The notes under the pieces were generated by a model. That model was not told the origin of the DNA. It searched no databases and saw only the letters and a list, made by a program, of their open reading frames with translations. The translations under genes and the position numbers were made by a program. This document shows, one piece after another, positions 33,703-42,327 of a DNA stretch of 64,000 bases (positions are counted from its first letter, which is position 1; the number at the start of each line of letters is the position of its first letter). Origin of the DNA: JAOPZW01 sp963803375 (GTDB taxonomy: Bacteria > Actinomycetota > Thermoleophilia > Solirubrobacterales > Solirubrobacteraceae); the NCBI GenBank assembly GCA_963803375.1, contig CAWDMB010000016.1, positions 214,145-278,144 of the forward strand, in the 5' to 3' direction.

Positions 33703-36102
33703 ATGGCCACCTGCCTCGTGACCGGTGGCGCCGGCTTCCTGGGCTCGCATCTGTGCGACGAGCTGCTGCGCCGGCGCCATCGCGTCATCTGCGTCGACAA
33801 CCTCGAGACCGGGTCGTTGGCGAACATCGAGCACATCCGCGTCCCGGAGTTCGTCCACCTCAACCTCGACATCACGGACCCGTACACCGTCGACGAGCCG
33901 GTCGACATCGTCTACCACGCGGCGTCGCCGGCGTCGCCGATCGACTACCTGCGCCTGCCGCTGCACACGCTCAAGGTCGGGTCCTACGGGACGCACCACA
34001 CGCTCGGGCTGGCCAAGCGGCACCGGGCGCGCTTTCTCATCTTCTCGACCTCCGAGGTCTATGGCGACCCGAAGGTGCACCCGCAGACCGAGGACTACTG
34101 GGGCCACGTCAACCCGATCGGCCCGCGCGGCGTCTACGACGAGGCCAAGCGCTACGCCGAGGCGCTGACGATGGCCTACCACCGCCAGCAGGGCGTGGAC
34201 ACGGCCATCGTCCGGATCTTCAACTCGGTCCTGGCCGACGAGCAGGTCCTCTACGACGACGGCCGCGAGCTGCACCGCGAGACCGCCGCCGAGCTGGGTC
34301 AACGGCTGGCGAGCCGCGCTGTGGCGGCAGGGTACGTGCCCGCCTTCGGGCCGAGCGGTTGGATGCTGTCCACCGCGGAGCTCACGCCGGCCTTCGAGTA
34401 CCCGACGGACGGCTTCTCGGTGCCCTCGTTCGGCGAGGACGGAGCGATGCTCGCGACAGAGCCGACGGCATTCATCGGCCACCCGACCGACGAGCGCTGC
34501 TACGAGGTGCGAACCCGCTACGGCCGCTCGATCCGCGTCACCGGCCACCACTCGATCTTCGTCGAAGGGCGTGACGGCGAGCCCACCCCGAAGCCCGTCG
34601 AGGAGCTCGAGGTGGGCGACCACGTCGCGATCGCCGGGCGGCTCGACGTGCCCGAGCGCAACCGCCGCGCCGTCTCGATGCTCGAGGTCTGGCGCCACGC
34701 CGAGCTCGACCCGTGGGACCTGCTCGTCGAAGTCCCAGGTCTCGGCGCGACCGCGTGGGAGCATCGCCGCGACCTGTTCGGCCTGCTCGTCAGCGAGGGT
34801 CGCAACGAGGGCCGGAACCGGCGCAACGCAGCATGGGCGAAGCTCATCCGCATGCGGGAGACCCACCGGGTACCGCTGCCGTGCCTGCGCCGTATGGGGC
34901 ACGAGATACCCGACGGCGCGCTCGTGCGCCGGCGCAGCGGCAACGTCGCCCTGCCCGCGCGGGTCGAGGTCACCGACGGCCTGCTCTGGCTGCTGGGCCT
35001 CTGGGTGGCCGAGGGGTCGTGGCACGAGAGCGCTCACGACGCGTTCATCACGATCAGCGCCGACGCGGGGCTTCTGGCTCGAGCTGCGGCGGTCATCGAG
35101 CGCGAGCTCGGGCTGCATGTCGTCTGGGCGCCCGCCACCGCGGCGCGGTCGGCCGCCATCTTCGTCCACGCCAGGTTGCTCCTGGAGCTGCTCGCGTTCC
35201 TCGGCTTCGGCGCCGGGCGCAAGCGCATCCCGGGCTGGATCCTGGGCTTGCCGCTGAGCCGCCTGAAGTGGTTCATCGAGGGCTATCGCGAGGGCGACGG
35301 CGTGCACTCGGGCGCCAACGTCGGTGTGCGCCATTGCTTCAGCACCGTCCACGAGGAGCTCAAGAACGACCTCGTCGTCGCGTTGGCGCGTTTCGGGCTC
35401 GTGCCCTCGGTCGGCCGCTACGAGACGACGTGCCGGCCGCGTGGGGGCGAGCGGCGGTTCCCGTTCTGGCTGCTCACCGTCGCCAATGCGATGCCCTGGA
35501 GTCCGCTCGCGTGGGACGGAGGCGTCACACAGCGGCTCAACGCCCGTCGGACGGGGGACCTCGTGTGGGCGAGGGTCAGCGAGGTCCGCGAGGTCGCGGC
35601 CACGGATCTCGTCTACGACTTCTCGGTGCCGGGATTCGAGAACTTCTGGGCCGGGACGGGCGTGATGGCGAAGAACACCTACGGTGCCAAGATGCGCGCC
35701 CACGACGGCCGCGCGATCCCGACCTTCCTGCGCCAGGCGCTCACCGACCGGCCGATCACGGTCTTCGGCGACGGCGGCCAGACGCGGTCGTTCTGCTACG
35801 TCGACGACCTCATCCGCGGCATCATCGCGCTCGCCGAGTCTGGCGAGCACGATCCCGTGAACATCGGCAACCCCGACGAGTTCACGCTGCTCGAGCTGGC
35901 CGAGGCGGTCATCGGCGTCACCGGCTCGCGGTCGGAGATCGTCTTCGAGGCGCTGCCGACCGACGACCCCAAGCAGCGGCGCCCGGACATCACGCGCGCC
36001 CGCACGCTGCTCGGGTGGGAGCCGACCGTCCCGCTGCGCGAGGGCCTACGGCGCACGATCGATCAGGCCGGGGCTGCGGTGCTGGTGGGCTCGACGCGGT
36101 GA
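33703..36102 (+). CDS. UDP-glucuronate decarboxylase-like SDR enzyme, interrupted by an intein
   Basis: The 799-aa precursor splits into a 315-aa host enzyme and a 484-aa intein (34225-35676). The host has TGGAGFLGSHLCDELL (NAD site), STSEVYGDPKVH, the YDEAK active-site pair in GVYDEAKRYAEAL, and after the intein TYGAKMRAHDGRAIPTFL, FGDGGQTRSFCYVDDL. This is the UDP-xylose synthase/dTDP-glucose dehydratase-like group, making a nucleotide sugar for surface glycan. It starts the polysaccharide region. The join after splicing would restore the conserved RIFNTYGxxM motif. Confidence 0.9.
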   Translation: MATCLVTGGAGFLGSHLCDELLRRRHRVICVDNLETGSLANIEHIRVPEFVHLNLDITDPYTVDEPVDIVYHAASPASPIDYLRLPLHTLKVGSYGTHHTLGLAKRHRARFLIFSTSEVYGDPKVHPQTEDYWGHVNPIGPRGVYDEAKRYAEALTMAYHRQQGVDTAIVRIFNSVLADEQVLYDDGRELHRETAAELGQRLASRAVAAGYVPAFGPSGWMLSTAELTPAFEYPTDGFSVPSFGEDGAMLATEPTAFIGHPTDERCYEVRTRYGRSIRVTGHHSIFVEGRDGEPTPKPVEELEVGDHVAIAGRLDVPERNRRAVSMLEVWRHAELDPWDLLVEVPGLGATAWEHRRDLFGLLVSEGRNEGRNRRNAAWAKLIRMRETHRVPLPCLRRMGHEIPDGALVRRRSGNVALPARVEVTDGLLWLLGLWVAEGSWHESAHDAFITISADAGLLARAAAVIERELGLHVVWAPATAARSAAIFVHARLLLELLAFLGFGAGRKRIPGWILGLPLSRLKWFIEGYREGDGVHSGANVGVRHCFSTVHEELKNDLVVALARFGLVPSVGRYETTCRPRGGERRFPFWLLTVANAMPWSPLAWDGGVTQRLNARRTGDLVWARVSEVREVAATDLVYDFSVPGFENFWAGTGVMAKNTYGAKMRAHDGRAIPTFLRQALTDRPITVFGDGGQTRSFCYVDDLIRGIIALAESGEHDPVNIGNPDEFTLLELAEAVIGVTGSRSEIVFEALPTDDPKQRRPDITRARTLLGWEPTVPLREGLRRTIDQAGAAVLVGSTR
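34225..35676 (+). mobile_element. Intein with LAGLIDADG homing-endonuclease domain
   Basis: In frame, residues 175-658 of the precursor. Block A SVLADEQVLYDDG (first residue Ser, not Cys); block B VRTRYGRSIRVTGHHSIF with Thr280 and His282/283; two LAGLIDADG-type helices LLWLLGLWVAEGSW (about 427) and LKWFIEGYREGDG (521); block F VYDFSVPGFENFWAG and block G GVMAKN, ending in Asn658 with Thr as the +1 residue. The penultimate residue is Lys, not the usual His. Insertion lies between Asn and Thr of the RIFN/TYG motif. No frameshift; probably splicing-competent. Confidence 0.93.
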
Positions 36103-36145
36103 GGTTGACCGCGACAACGGCGCCCGGCCCCCGTTAGAGCGGCAG

Positions 36146-37666
36146 ATGCCCCTCGAGCAGCCCACGCGCGAGGCGTCCCGCGAGCGCGCCTCCCCGCCGC
36201 CCGCCGTCGACCTCGCCTTCGTGGAGCGCGACGTGCGGCGCAAGCGCCCGCCGGCGCTGTCGTTCCTGCTGCGCCTGGACACGCTGCGGCGCCTGGCTCG
36301 CGTCGCGACGCTGCTCGCGCTCGACTTCGCGGGCGTCTTCATGGCGATCCTCACCGCGCTGTGCCTCAAGGCGGCGGCGCTGGGGGCCTTCGACCTGCGC
36401 GCGTCCGTCGAGCAGACGAAGGACTACGTCCCGTTCGCCTTCCTGGTCACCGCCCTGCTCTTCGCGGGCTCGGGCCTGTACGCCGACCGCGCGCAGCGCC
36501 CGGGGCTCACCCGAATCGTCGCCTCGCTCTTCCAGGTCACGGTCGTGGCGCTGATCTTCGCGGTCGTCAGCGGCGAGGAGTTCTCGAGCTACTACATCTT
36601 CTACGGCTCGCTCTTCTTCGGGGTGGCGTTCGTCGCGACCCTGCGCTACCTCTACGAGCGCCTGACCGGCTGGCTGCTGCGCCTGGCCGGCTACCAGCGC
36701 CGCGCCGTGCTCGTGGGCACCGGGCACCACATCGAGGCCGTCGCCCACGCGCTGGCCGACAGCGCGGACGCGATCAACGTCATCGGCTTCGTCTCGCTCG
36801 CGCCCCGGCACCACAACGGGCTGCTGTCGCTGGGCGAGCTGGCGGACATCGGGCGCGTCGTCGTCGACCACCGCGTCGACGAGGTCATCATCGCCGACCC
36901 CGCGTTCCCCCAGCCGCAGGCGGTCGAGCTCGTCGACGAGTGCCACCAGCGCGGCGTCGTCGTGCGCGTCGCGCCCTCGACGATGGAGATCCTGATCCAT
37001 CGCGCCGAGTTCGTGCCCGGGCAGTCGGTGCCGCTCTTCGAGCTCAAGCCGCCGGTGTTCGAGGGCTTCGACTACGCGCTGAAGCGCTCGTTCGACCTCG
37101 CCGGCGGCCTCCTGCTGCTCGTCGTCCTCAGCCCGGTGCTGGCGTCGATCGCGCTCGCCATCCGGCTGACCTCGCGCGGGACGGCGATCTACCGATCGGC
37201 GCGCCCGGGCATCGGCGGCGCCCCGTTCGCATGCCTGAAGTTCCGCACGATGTACCGCGACGCCGACCAGCGCCAGTCCGACCTCGAGGAGCGCAACGAG
37301 GCCACGGGGGCGCTCTTCAAGATCCGCGAGGACCCGCGGATGACGCCGGTCGGGCGCGTGCTGCGGCGCTTCTCGCTCGACGAGCTGCCCCAGCTCTTCA
37401 ACGTCGTGCGCGGGGAGATGTCGCTCGTCGGACCCCGGCCGCTGCCCCAGCGCGACTACGAGCGCCTCGAGCCGTGGCACAAGAAGCGCTACCTCGTCAT
37501 GCCGGGGATGACCGGCCTGTGGCAGGTGTCGGGGCGCTCGGACCTCGACTTCGACGACCTCGTGCGCCTCGACTTCCTCTACCTCGAGCGCTGGTCGGTC
37601 TTCCTCGATCTCTCGATCCTGGTCAAGACGGTGCCCGCCGTGATCACGCGGCGGGGCGCGTTCTAG
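36146..37666 (+). CDS. Polyprenyl glycosylphosphotransferase (exopolysaccharide initiation)
   Basis: A 506-aa membrane enzyme that transfers a sugar-1-phosphate to undecaprenyl phosphate, starting repeat-unit synthesis. Four hydrophobic helices lie in the first 160 residues, then a CoA-binding-like Rossmann domain (RRAVLVGTGHHIEAVAHAL), another helix (DLAGGLLLLVVLSPVLASIAL), and the catalytic bacterial sugar transferase domain: IYRSARPGIGG, CLKFRTM, SLDELPQLFNVVRGEMSLVG, PGMTGLWQVSGRSDL. This is the WcaJ/CpsE/WbaP-like architecture. Confidence 0.93.
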   Translation: MPLEQPTREASRERASPPPAVDLAFVERDVRRKRPPALSFLLRLDTLRRLARVATLLALDFAGVFMAILTALCLKAAALGAFDLRASVEQTKDYVPFAFLVTALLFAGSGLYADRAQRPGLTRIVASLFQVTVVALIFAVVSGEEFSSYYIFYGSLFFGVAFVATLRYLYERLTGWLLRLAGYQRRAVLVGTGHHIEAVAHALADSADAINVIGFVSLAPRHHNGLLSLGELADIGRVVVDHRVDEVIIADPAFPQPQAVELVDECHQRGVVVRVAPSTMEILIHRAEFVPGQSVPLFELKPPVFEGFDYALKRSFDLAGGLLLLVVLSPVLASIALAIRLTSRGTAIYRSARPGIGGAPFACLKFRTMYRDADQRQSDLEERNEATGALFKIREDPRMTPVGRVLRRFSLDELPQLFNVVRGEMSLVGPRPLPQRDYERLEPWHKKRYLVMPGMTGLWQVSGRSDLDFDDLVRLDFLYLERWSVFLDLSILVKTVPAVITRRGAF

Positions 37667-37670
37667 GCGT

Positions 37671-37814
37671 CCGCCGCGAGGTCGAGCGCGACCGCCGCGT
37701 CCGCGAAGCGCCGCTGGGTTCCGCCGGAGGTCGAGCGCGACCGCCGCGTCCGCGAAGCGCCGCTGGTTCCGCCGCGAGGTCGAGCGCGACCGCCGCGTCG
37801 GCGAAGCGCCGCTG
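37671..37814. repeat. Three tandem copies of a 46-50 bp repeat
   Basis: Units begin at 37671, 37721 and 37769, each CCGCCG(C)GAGGTCGAGCG... through GAAGCGCCGCTG. They lie in the gap between the glycosylphosphotransferase stop and the methyltransferase start. Copies are nearly identical, with no spacers, so this is not a CRISPR. Confidence 0.8.
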
Positions 37815-37863
37815 CCCGTCGAGGCGCACCCCGGCGGTCGCGGCGGGCGCGAGCTTCTCGACA

Positions 37864-37869
37864 TACGCT
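37864..37869 (+). promoter_or_regulatory. -10 box (TACGCT) of the methyltransferase gene
   Basis: TACGCT, 8-base spacer, ATG at 37878. Confidence 0.5.
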
Positions 37870-37877
37870 GGCGCGCC

Positions 37878-38477
37878 ATGGAGCCCTGGCGCGAGGCGGT
37901 CTGGCGAGCGGTGCCCGAGGACGCCGAGCCCGAGCGCTTCGCCGTGCGCCGCGCGTTCCTGCTCGCCCACGCGCGGGCGGGTCAGCGGGCGCTCGACCTC
38001 GGCTGCGGCGACGGGCGCTTCGGGGCCGAGCTGCGGGCGGCGGGCGCGCGCGTCGTCGGCGCCGACGTCGCGCGCGAGGCCGTGCGGCGCGCCCGCGCCC
38101 GCGGCCTGGAGGCCGTCGTCGTCGCCGAGGGCGGGCCGCTGCCCTTCGCCGAGGGCGCGTTCGACGTCGTCTGGGCCGGCGAGGTGCTCGAGCACGTCGC
38201 CGACGTCGTCGGTCTGCTGGCCGAGGTCCGGCGCGTGCTGGCCTGGGGCGGGACGCTGCTGGTCACGACGCCGTGGCATTGGCGCGTCGTCGTCGCGTCC
38301 GATCGCCACTTCGACCCGCGCTCGGACCACCTGCGCTTCTTCAGCGCGCGGACGCTGCGCGCGGTCCTCGGCGCGGCCGGCTTCGCCGACCTCGAGGTGC
38401 GCGCGAGCGGGCGCCCGCCGCGCGGCCTGCACGCCGTCGCGCGCTACTCTACTTCATCAGATTGTGTCTTGCGGTAG
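37878..38477 (+). CDS. Class I SAM-dependent methyltransferase, 3' end altered by an IS
   Basis: A 199-aa protein with motif I ALDLGCGDGRFG (residues 38-49), motif II GADVAREAV, FAEGAFDVVWAGEVLEHVAD and a terminal strand LHAVARY. It resembles Methyltransf_11 enzymes of glycan clusters. The last nine or so residues (TSSDCVLR) come from the IS110 remnant, whose truncated end fuses here at about 38450, so the native C terminus is probably lost or slightly changed. Substrate unknown. Confidence 0.82.
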   Translation: MEPWREAVWRAVPEDAEPERFAVRRAFLLAHARAGQRALDLGCGDGRFGAELRAAGARVVGADVAREAVRRARARGLEAVVVAEGGPLPFAEGAFDVVWAGEVLEHVADVVGLLAEVRRVLAWGGTLLVTTPWHWRVVVASDRHFDPRSDHLRFFSARTLRAVLGAAGFADLEVRASGRPPRGLHAVARYSTSSDCVLR

Positions 38478-39352
38478 TGCCAGGCGGCTTCGACCAGCAG
38501 TCGGCGGGCGTGGCGTGAGCCGGTTTTGGTGATCGCACCTTGGCGGCGCGTCTCGCCGGAGCTGTTCTCGGAGGGCACCAGCCCGAGGTAGCTCATCAGC
38601 CGGCCGGCGCGCTCGAAGCGCTCGAAGTCGCCGACCTCGGCGCACAGCCCGACCGCCGAGAGCGTGTCGATCCCGCGCAGGCAGCGCAGCCTGGCGACGG
38701 TATCGGCCCACGGCGAGTCGGGGACGAGCTCGGCGATGCTGACCTCCAGCGCGTCACGGCGCAGCACGAGCGCGTCGATCGCGCCGAGGTAGTCAAGCAG
38801 CGTGGCCTGCGCCCCTTGCTCGCCGAGGTCGACCCTGGTCAGCCACGCGCGGTGCCGCGCGCTCCACGCGCCGGCGCTGTCCTCGTAGCGGATGTCATGG
38901 CGCAGCAGCAGCTTGCTCAACCGCTGGCGGGCGCGCATCAGATCGCCGCGCAGGTCCTCGCGCGCCCGAACCAGGTCGCGCAGCGCCTCCTCCTGGGTGC
39001 TGGGGACCCTGACCGGGTGCAGGCCGTCGATCATCAACAGCCGCAGCACGCGCTCAGCGTCGCGCTGGTCGGTCTTGACGCGATCCTGCGCCGGGCGCTC
39101 GATCTTGCCCGGCGCCGCCACGATGCAGCCGATCCCCGCGCCATGCAGCGCGCGCGCCAACCCGTACCCCGTCGGCCCCGCCTCGTACGCCACGCGCGTC
39201 GGTCCCAGCAGCGAGGCGCAGAACTCCACCACCTCGCTGGTCGTGCCCGGCAGCCGCCGTGTGCGCAGCTCGCCCGTCGACGCGTCGACGGTCACCGCGA
39301 GCACGCTGCGCGCATGAACATCCAGACCAGCCCAGCTGCGAACCTGTGCCAT
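38444..39352 (-). CDS. IS110-family transposase, C-terminally truncated
   Basis: A 302-aa recombinase. The N-terminal DEDD RuvC-like domain shows WAGLDVHARSVLAVTVD (Asp), YEAGPTGYGL (Glu) and RVKTDQRDAERVL (two Asp); the C-terminal Tnp20 domain shows LRCLRGIDTLSAVGLCAEVGD and SYLGLVPSENSSG with the catalytic serine. The normal 340-400 aa protein continues past HARRLLVEAAWHYRKTQ; here it ends after a few foreign residues, so the end was deleted. AGGAGG precedes the ATG by eight bases. Probably inactive. Confidence 0.9.
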   Translation of the reverse strand: MAQVRSWAGLDVHARSVLAVTVDASTGELRTRRLPGTTSEVVEFCASLLGPTRVAYEAGPTGYGLARALHGAGIGCIVAAPGKIERPAQDRVKTDQRDAERVLRLLMIDGLHPVRVPSTQEEALRDLVRAREDLRGDLMRARQRLSKLLLRHDIRYEDSAGAWSARHRAWLTRVDLGEQGAQATLLDYLGAIDALVLRRDALEVSIAELVPDSPWADTVARLRCLRGIDTLSAVGLCAEVGDFERFERAGRLMSYLGLVPSENSSGETRRQGAITKTGSRHARRLLVEAAWHYRKTQSDEVE

Positions 39353-39472
39353 GGTCGGTACCTCCTATGCGGTTGTGGCCCCGCCGCGCGAGGACCAGTC
39401 GCGCGGCGCGAACATCCCCCGATCGCCGTCGGAGGGACCGGCCATGCCTACCAGCAAGACCGGACGTCAGTG
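38447..39472 (-). mobile_element. IS110-family insertion sequence remnant
   Basis: It contains the truncated transposase and about 120 bases of upstream non-coding DNA. The transposase 3' side is lost at the junction with the methyltransferase gene near 38450; the other side runs into the MITE-like element at 39473. No terminal inverted repeats are seen, as usual for this family, so the exact right border is not certain. Confidence 0.75.
39353..39472 (-). ncRNA. Candidate IS110 bridge-RNA region
   Basis: The 120-base leader of the IS110 transposase has two hairpins: a perfect 9-bp stem with a 7-base loop (39383-39391 with 39399-39407) and an 8-bp stem with one bulged base and a 6-base loop (about 39416-39438). 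IS110-group elements are known to encode a structured bridge RNA in the non-coding end upstream of the transposase. Position and folding fit, but no target/donor loop assignment was possible. Confidence 0.4.
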
Positions 39473-39649
39473 CTAGTGGCCCTTCTCGCAACGTCTGACC
39501 GCAAACGGCGGACGCCGATCACCGCCTGGCTTTGTCCTCGGTCGCGGCAATGGCTCCACCATTGCTCGCGGGCCGGGTGGGTTCGTCTCTCGCCAGTCGG
39601 CGCCGGCGCCTCGCCGATTCCGGCCCAACGTCACGAGAAGACCCACTAG
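39473..39649. mobile_element. MITE-like element, copy 2 (177 bp)
   Basis: Same length as the copy at 7174-7350, with nine base differences, four of them in the right inverted repeat, so this copy is more worn. Flanked by CTAG. Its right CTAG provides the TAG stop of the O-antigen ligase gene. Inserted directly beside the IS110 remnant. Confidence 0.85.
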
Positions 39650-41682
39650 GACGCCAGCCGGATGGCCTGCAGGTAGGTCCGCTGGACCGCGGGCGAGCGC
39701 GGGTCGAGGTAGAGCGCGCCGCCGAGCGCGTCGAGGGCGCGCCGGCGGTGGCCCTGGGCGACCTGGAACTGCGCGAGCGCCAGCCACGTCGCCGGGTTGG
39801 CGGGTTGCAGGCGGACGGCGGCCTCGAGCGCGGCGCGGGCGGCGTCGGGCCGCCCGGCCTGCTGCTCGACGGCCGCGCGCTCGAACAGCGGCTCGGCCGA
39901 CAGCGGGTTGCGGTCCTCGGCGCGGGCGACCTCGGCCCGGGCGGCGGTGATCCGTCCCGCCTCGGCGAGCGCGAGCGCGTCGTTGCCCGCGTCGGCCGAG
40001 CGCAGCGGCTGCCAGGTCGTCCACGCGGCCAGGGCGGCCGCGACGAGCACGGCGCACGCCAGCGCGAGCCGCCACGGCGCCGTGGCCAGGCCGCGGCGGC
40101 GGCGCACCGGTTCGTCCACCGGCCCGCGCCCGGCAACCCAGCCCGCGCAGAGCAGGGCGACGATCGCGGTGCCGGGCACGAACCAGGTCCAGTCGACGAA
40201 CGAGTGGACTCCGAAGACGACGACGACCGCGGCCATCGTGGCCAGGCCGATGCGCTCCGGGCTCCACGGGCGCCGGCGCCCCGGCCCCCAGAGCATGAGC
40301 GCGCGCCCGGCGGCGGCGAGCCACGCCGCGAGCAGCGCCAGCGAGACGGCGGCGCCGGCGAGCCCGAGGTCCGCGAGCGTCTGGACGGCGTAGCCGTGGG
40401 CGTGGCGGACCTCGAGCGTGTCGCGCCGGTAGCGCGGTCGCAGGGTCGCGTACCCGCCCGCGCCGACCCCGACCGCCTTGTGGTCGCGGAAGATCTTCAG
40501 CGCCTCGTTCCAGTAGCGCGCGCGGACGCTGCCCACGGCGGTCAGGCGGTCGGGCGCGTTGGCGGGCGTCGCCGCGTTGGGGTCCGTGAGGTCCTTCCAG
40601 CCCTTGGAGATCGAGCCGCCCAGCCCGCGGTCGGAGATCGCGAGCACGGCCAGGAGCGCGAGCGGCAGGAGCGCGACCCCGCAGATCACGGCCGCGCCGG
40701 CCTGCCGCCGCGTCCCCGGCGACGGCGCGCGGCGCGCGGACGCGAAGCCGATCGCCAGGCCGGCGATCAGCAGGACGACGAGCATCGCGAGGATCGCCGC
40801 GCCGAGCTCGTGGCCGGCCGCCTCGCGGGCGTCGAGCGCGACCCGGTCTTCGCTCAAGGCGTCCATCGAGAACGCCCACGCGGCGACGAGAAGGCCTCCG
40901 AGGACGCCGACCGCGAGCACGACGACGCCGCGCAGGCGCAGCGGCACGACGGCGAACCAGGCGGCGCAGCCGACCGCGAGGGCGAGCAGCGCGCCGCGCG
41001 AGTATGCGAGCAGCACGCTGACTACGAGCAGGCCGAGCACGGGGAAGGCGAGCGCGCTGAGCAGCGCGTGCCCCGAGCGCCGGGCGCCGAGCCACAGGCA
41101 CGGGGGACCGGCGAGCGCGGCCATGAGCCCGACCGCGTTCCAGTAGCCGAAGGGCTCGCGCAGGCGGGCGTAGACCTCGTCCTCGTTCAGGGCCCCGGGG
41201 AAGACCTTCGTGAGCAGCGCGTAGCCGCAGACGACGACCGCGGCGAGGATGACGCCGCCGAGCACCGACGGCCAGCGCTGCGGCGCCAGCCGCACGAGCG
41301 CCGCCCCGGCGCCGAGCATGGCGAGGTAGCTCAGCGTGCGGTTGGCCTCGATCCACGCGTCGGAGGGCTCGACCGCCCAGGCGATCGACACGGCCGTGAG
41401 GGCGACGAGGGCCCCGAGGCACGCCAGCGTGACGGCCCCCCACAGGCGCCGGGTGTGGCCCCCGGCCACGACCGCCGCGGCGCCGAGCACGCCCGCGCCG
41501 AGGTCGACCCCGATCTCGACCCGGGTGAGCGGGCCCAGCTGCAGCCCGCCGTTGGCCTCGAGCGCGATCGCCGCGAGGATCGCCCCGATCGCGATCGTGG
41601 TCAGGGCCTGCGCGGTGGCCGCCGGCAGCACCCATCGGCGCCCGAGCGCCCGCGGCTCAGCCGGCGCGGCGTGCGCGGACAC
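39646..41682 (-). CDS. O-antigen ligase/polymerase (Wzy_C) with C-terminal TPR domain
   Basis: A 678-aa membrane protein. About twelve hydrophobic helices span residues 15-540, with the Wzy/WaaL-type periplasmic loop between 340 and 410 (GSVRARYWNEALKIFRDHKAVGVGAGGY, then RHAHGYAVQTLADLGLAG), a characteristic O-antigen ligase pattern. Residues 565-675 form TPR-like helices (AEPLFERAAVEQQAGRPDAARAALEAAVRL). It would polymerise or ligate lipid-linked glycan at the outer face of the membrane. Stop codon lies in the MITE-like element; the start overlaps the next upstream gene's end by 26 bases. Confidence 0.85.
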   Translation of the reverse strand: MSAHAAPAEPRALGRRWVLPAATAQALTTIAIGAILAAIALEANGGLQLGPLTRVEIGVDLGAGVLGAAAVVAGGHTRRLWGAVTLACLGALVALTAVSIAWAVEPSDAWIEANRTLSYLAMLGAGAALVRLAPQRWPSVLGGVILAAVVVCGYALLTKVFPGALNEDEVYARLREPFGYWNAVGLMAALAGPPCLWLGARRSGHALLSALAFPVLGLLVVSVLLAYSRGALLALAVGCAAWFAVVPLRLRGVVVLAVGVLGGLLVAAWAFSMDALSEDRVALDAREAAGHELGAAILAMLVVLLIAGLAIGFASARRAPSPGTRRQAGAAVICGVALLPLALLAVLAISDRGLGGSISKGWKDLTDPNAATPANAPDRLTAVGSVRARYWNEALKIFRDHKAVGVGAGGYATLRPRYRRDTLEVRHAHGYAVQTLADLGLAGAAVSLALLAAWLAAAGRALMLWGPGRRRPWSPERIGLATMAAVVVVFGVHSFVDWTWFVPGTAIVALLCAGWVAGRGPVDEPVRRRRGLATAPWRLALACAVLVAAALAAWTTWQPLRSADAGNDALALAEAGRITAARAEVARAEDRNPLSAEPLFERAAVEQQAGRPDAARAALEAAVRLQPANPATWLALAQFQVAQGHRRRALDALGGALYLDPRSPAVQRTYLQAIRLAS

Positions 41683-42271
41683 GCGACCACGATCCCCAGC
41701 CGAGGCCGCCGAGAGCGGCCGCCGCGAGCACCCCGACCATGGCGAGGACCGACGCCGGCAGGTCGTTGTGCGAGCCGTCGATGCCGGCGTCGCCCGGCTT
41801 GACGATCTGGCCGGCGAGCTCGACCGGCTTGGCGCCCGCTCGCCCGGCGGCCTGCAGCGCCTTGCGCTCGGCCGGGGTCGCGGGCTGCGTCGTGCCGGCC
41901 GCGCTCTCGCCGCCGCCTGCCTCGGCGCCCGGGCCGCTGCCGCCGGCCCCGGCGCCGCCGCCCGAGCCGCCGCCGCCCGAGCCGTCGCCGCCCGAGCCGC
42001 CGGCGCCCGAGCCGCCGCCGCCCGAGCGCCGGCCGCCGGCGGCCGCGGCGAGCTGCGCGCGGCGCACGACGTCCCGGCAGGCCGTGTACTCGTCGGTGTC
42101 GGCGGGGATCTGGCGCAGCGCCTTGGCGAAGTCGGCCTGCGAGTACGTGCCGTCGACCTGCTCGTCGCGGCAGGCGTCGACGAGCAGCTCCTCGCTGCGG
42201 TCGCGAGCGAGGGCCGGCGCGGCGGGGGCGAGCAGGGCGAGGACGACGATGGGGGTGACGAGTCGGCGCAT
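41657..42271 (-). CDS. Secreted protein with Gly/Ser-rich linker and C-terminal membrane anchor
   Basis: A 204-aa protein. A signal peptide (VTPIVVLALLAPAAPALA), then a 50-residue helical domain (LLVDACRDEQVDGTYSQADF...) with two cysteines, a long Gly/Ser repeat (about 85-120), and a C-terminal helix (SVLAMVGVLAAAALGGLGWG) followed by basic residues. It is probably anchored on the outer face of the membrane. Function unknown; co-transcribed with the polysaccharide genes. Confidence 0.7.
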   Translation of the reverse strand: MRRLVTPIVVLALLAPAAPALARDRSEELLVDACRDEQVDGTYSQADFAKALRQIPADTDEYTACRDVVRRAQLAAAAGGRRSGGGGSGAGGSGGDGSGGGGSGGGAGAGGSGPGAEAGGGESAAGTTQPATPAERKALQAAGRAGAKPVELAGQIVKPGDAGIDGSHNDLPASVLAMVGVLAAAALGGLGWGSWSRVRARRAG

Positions 42272-42327
42272 GGCGCGATCGGTGGCGGGGGCGGGACGCC
42301 GGCCCTCGCCGGGCAGGGCGGGCAACG

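Noticed and set aside
37671..37814. CRISPR array
   Set aside because: The repeats are contiguous, without unique spacers, and no cas gene is nearby.
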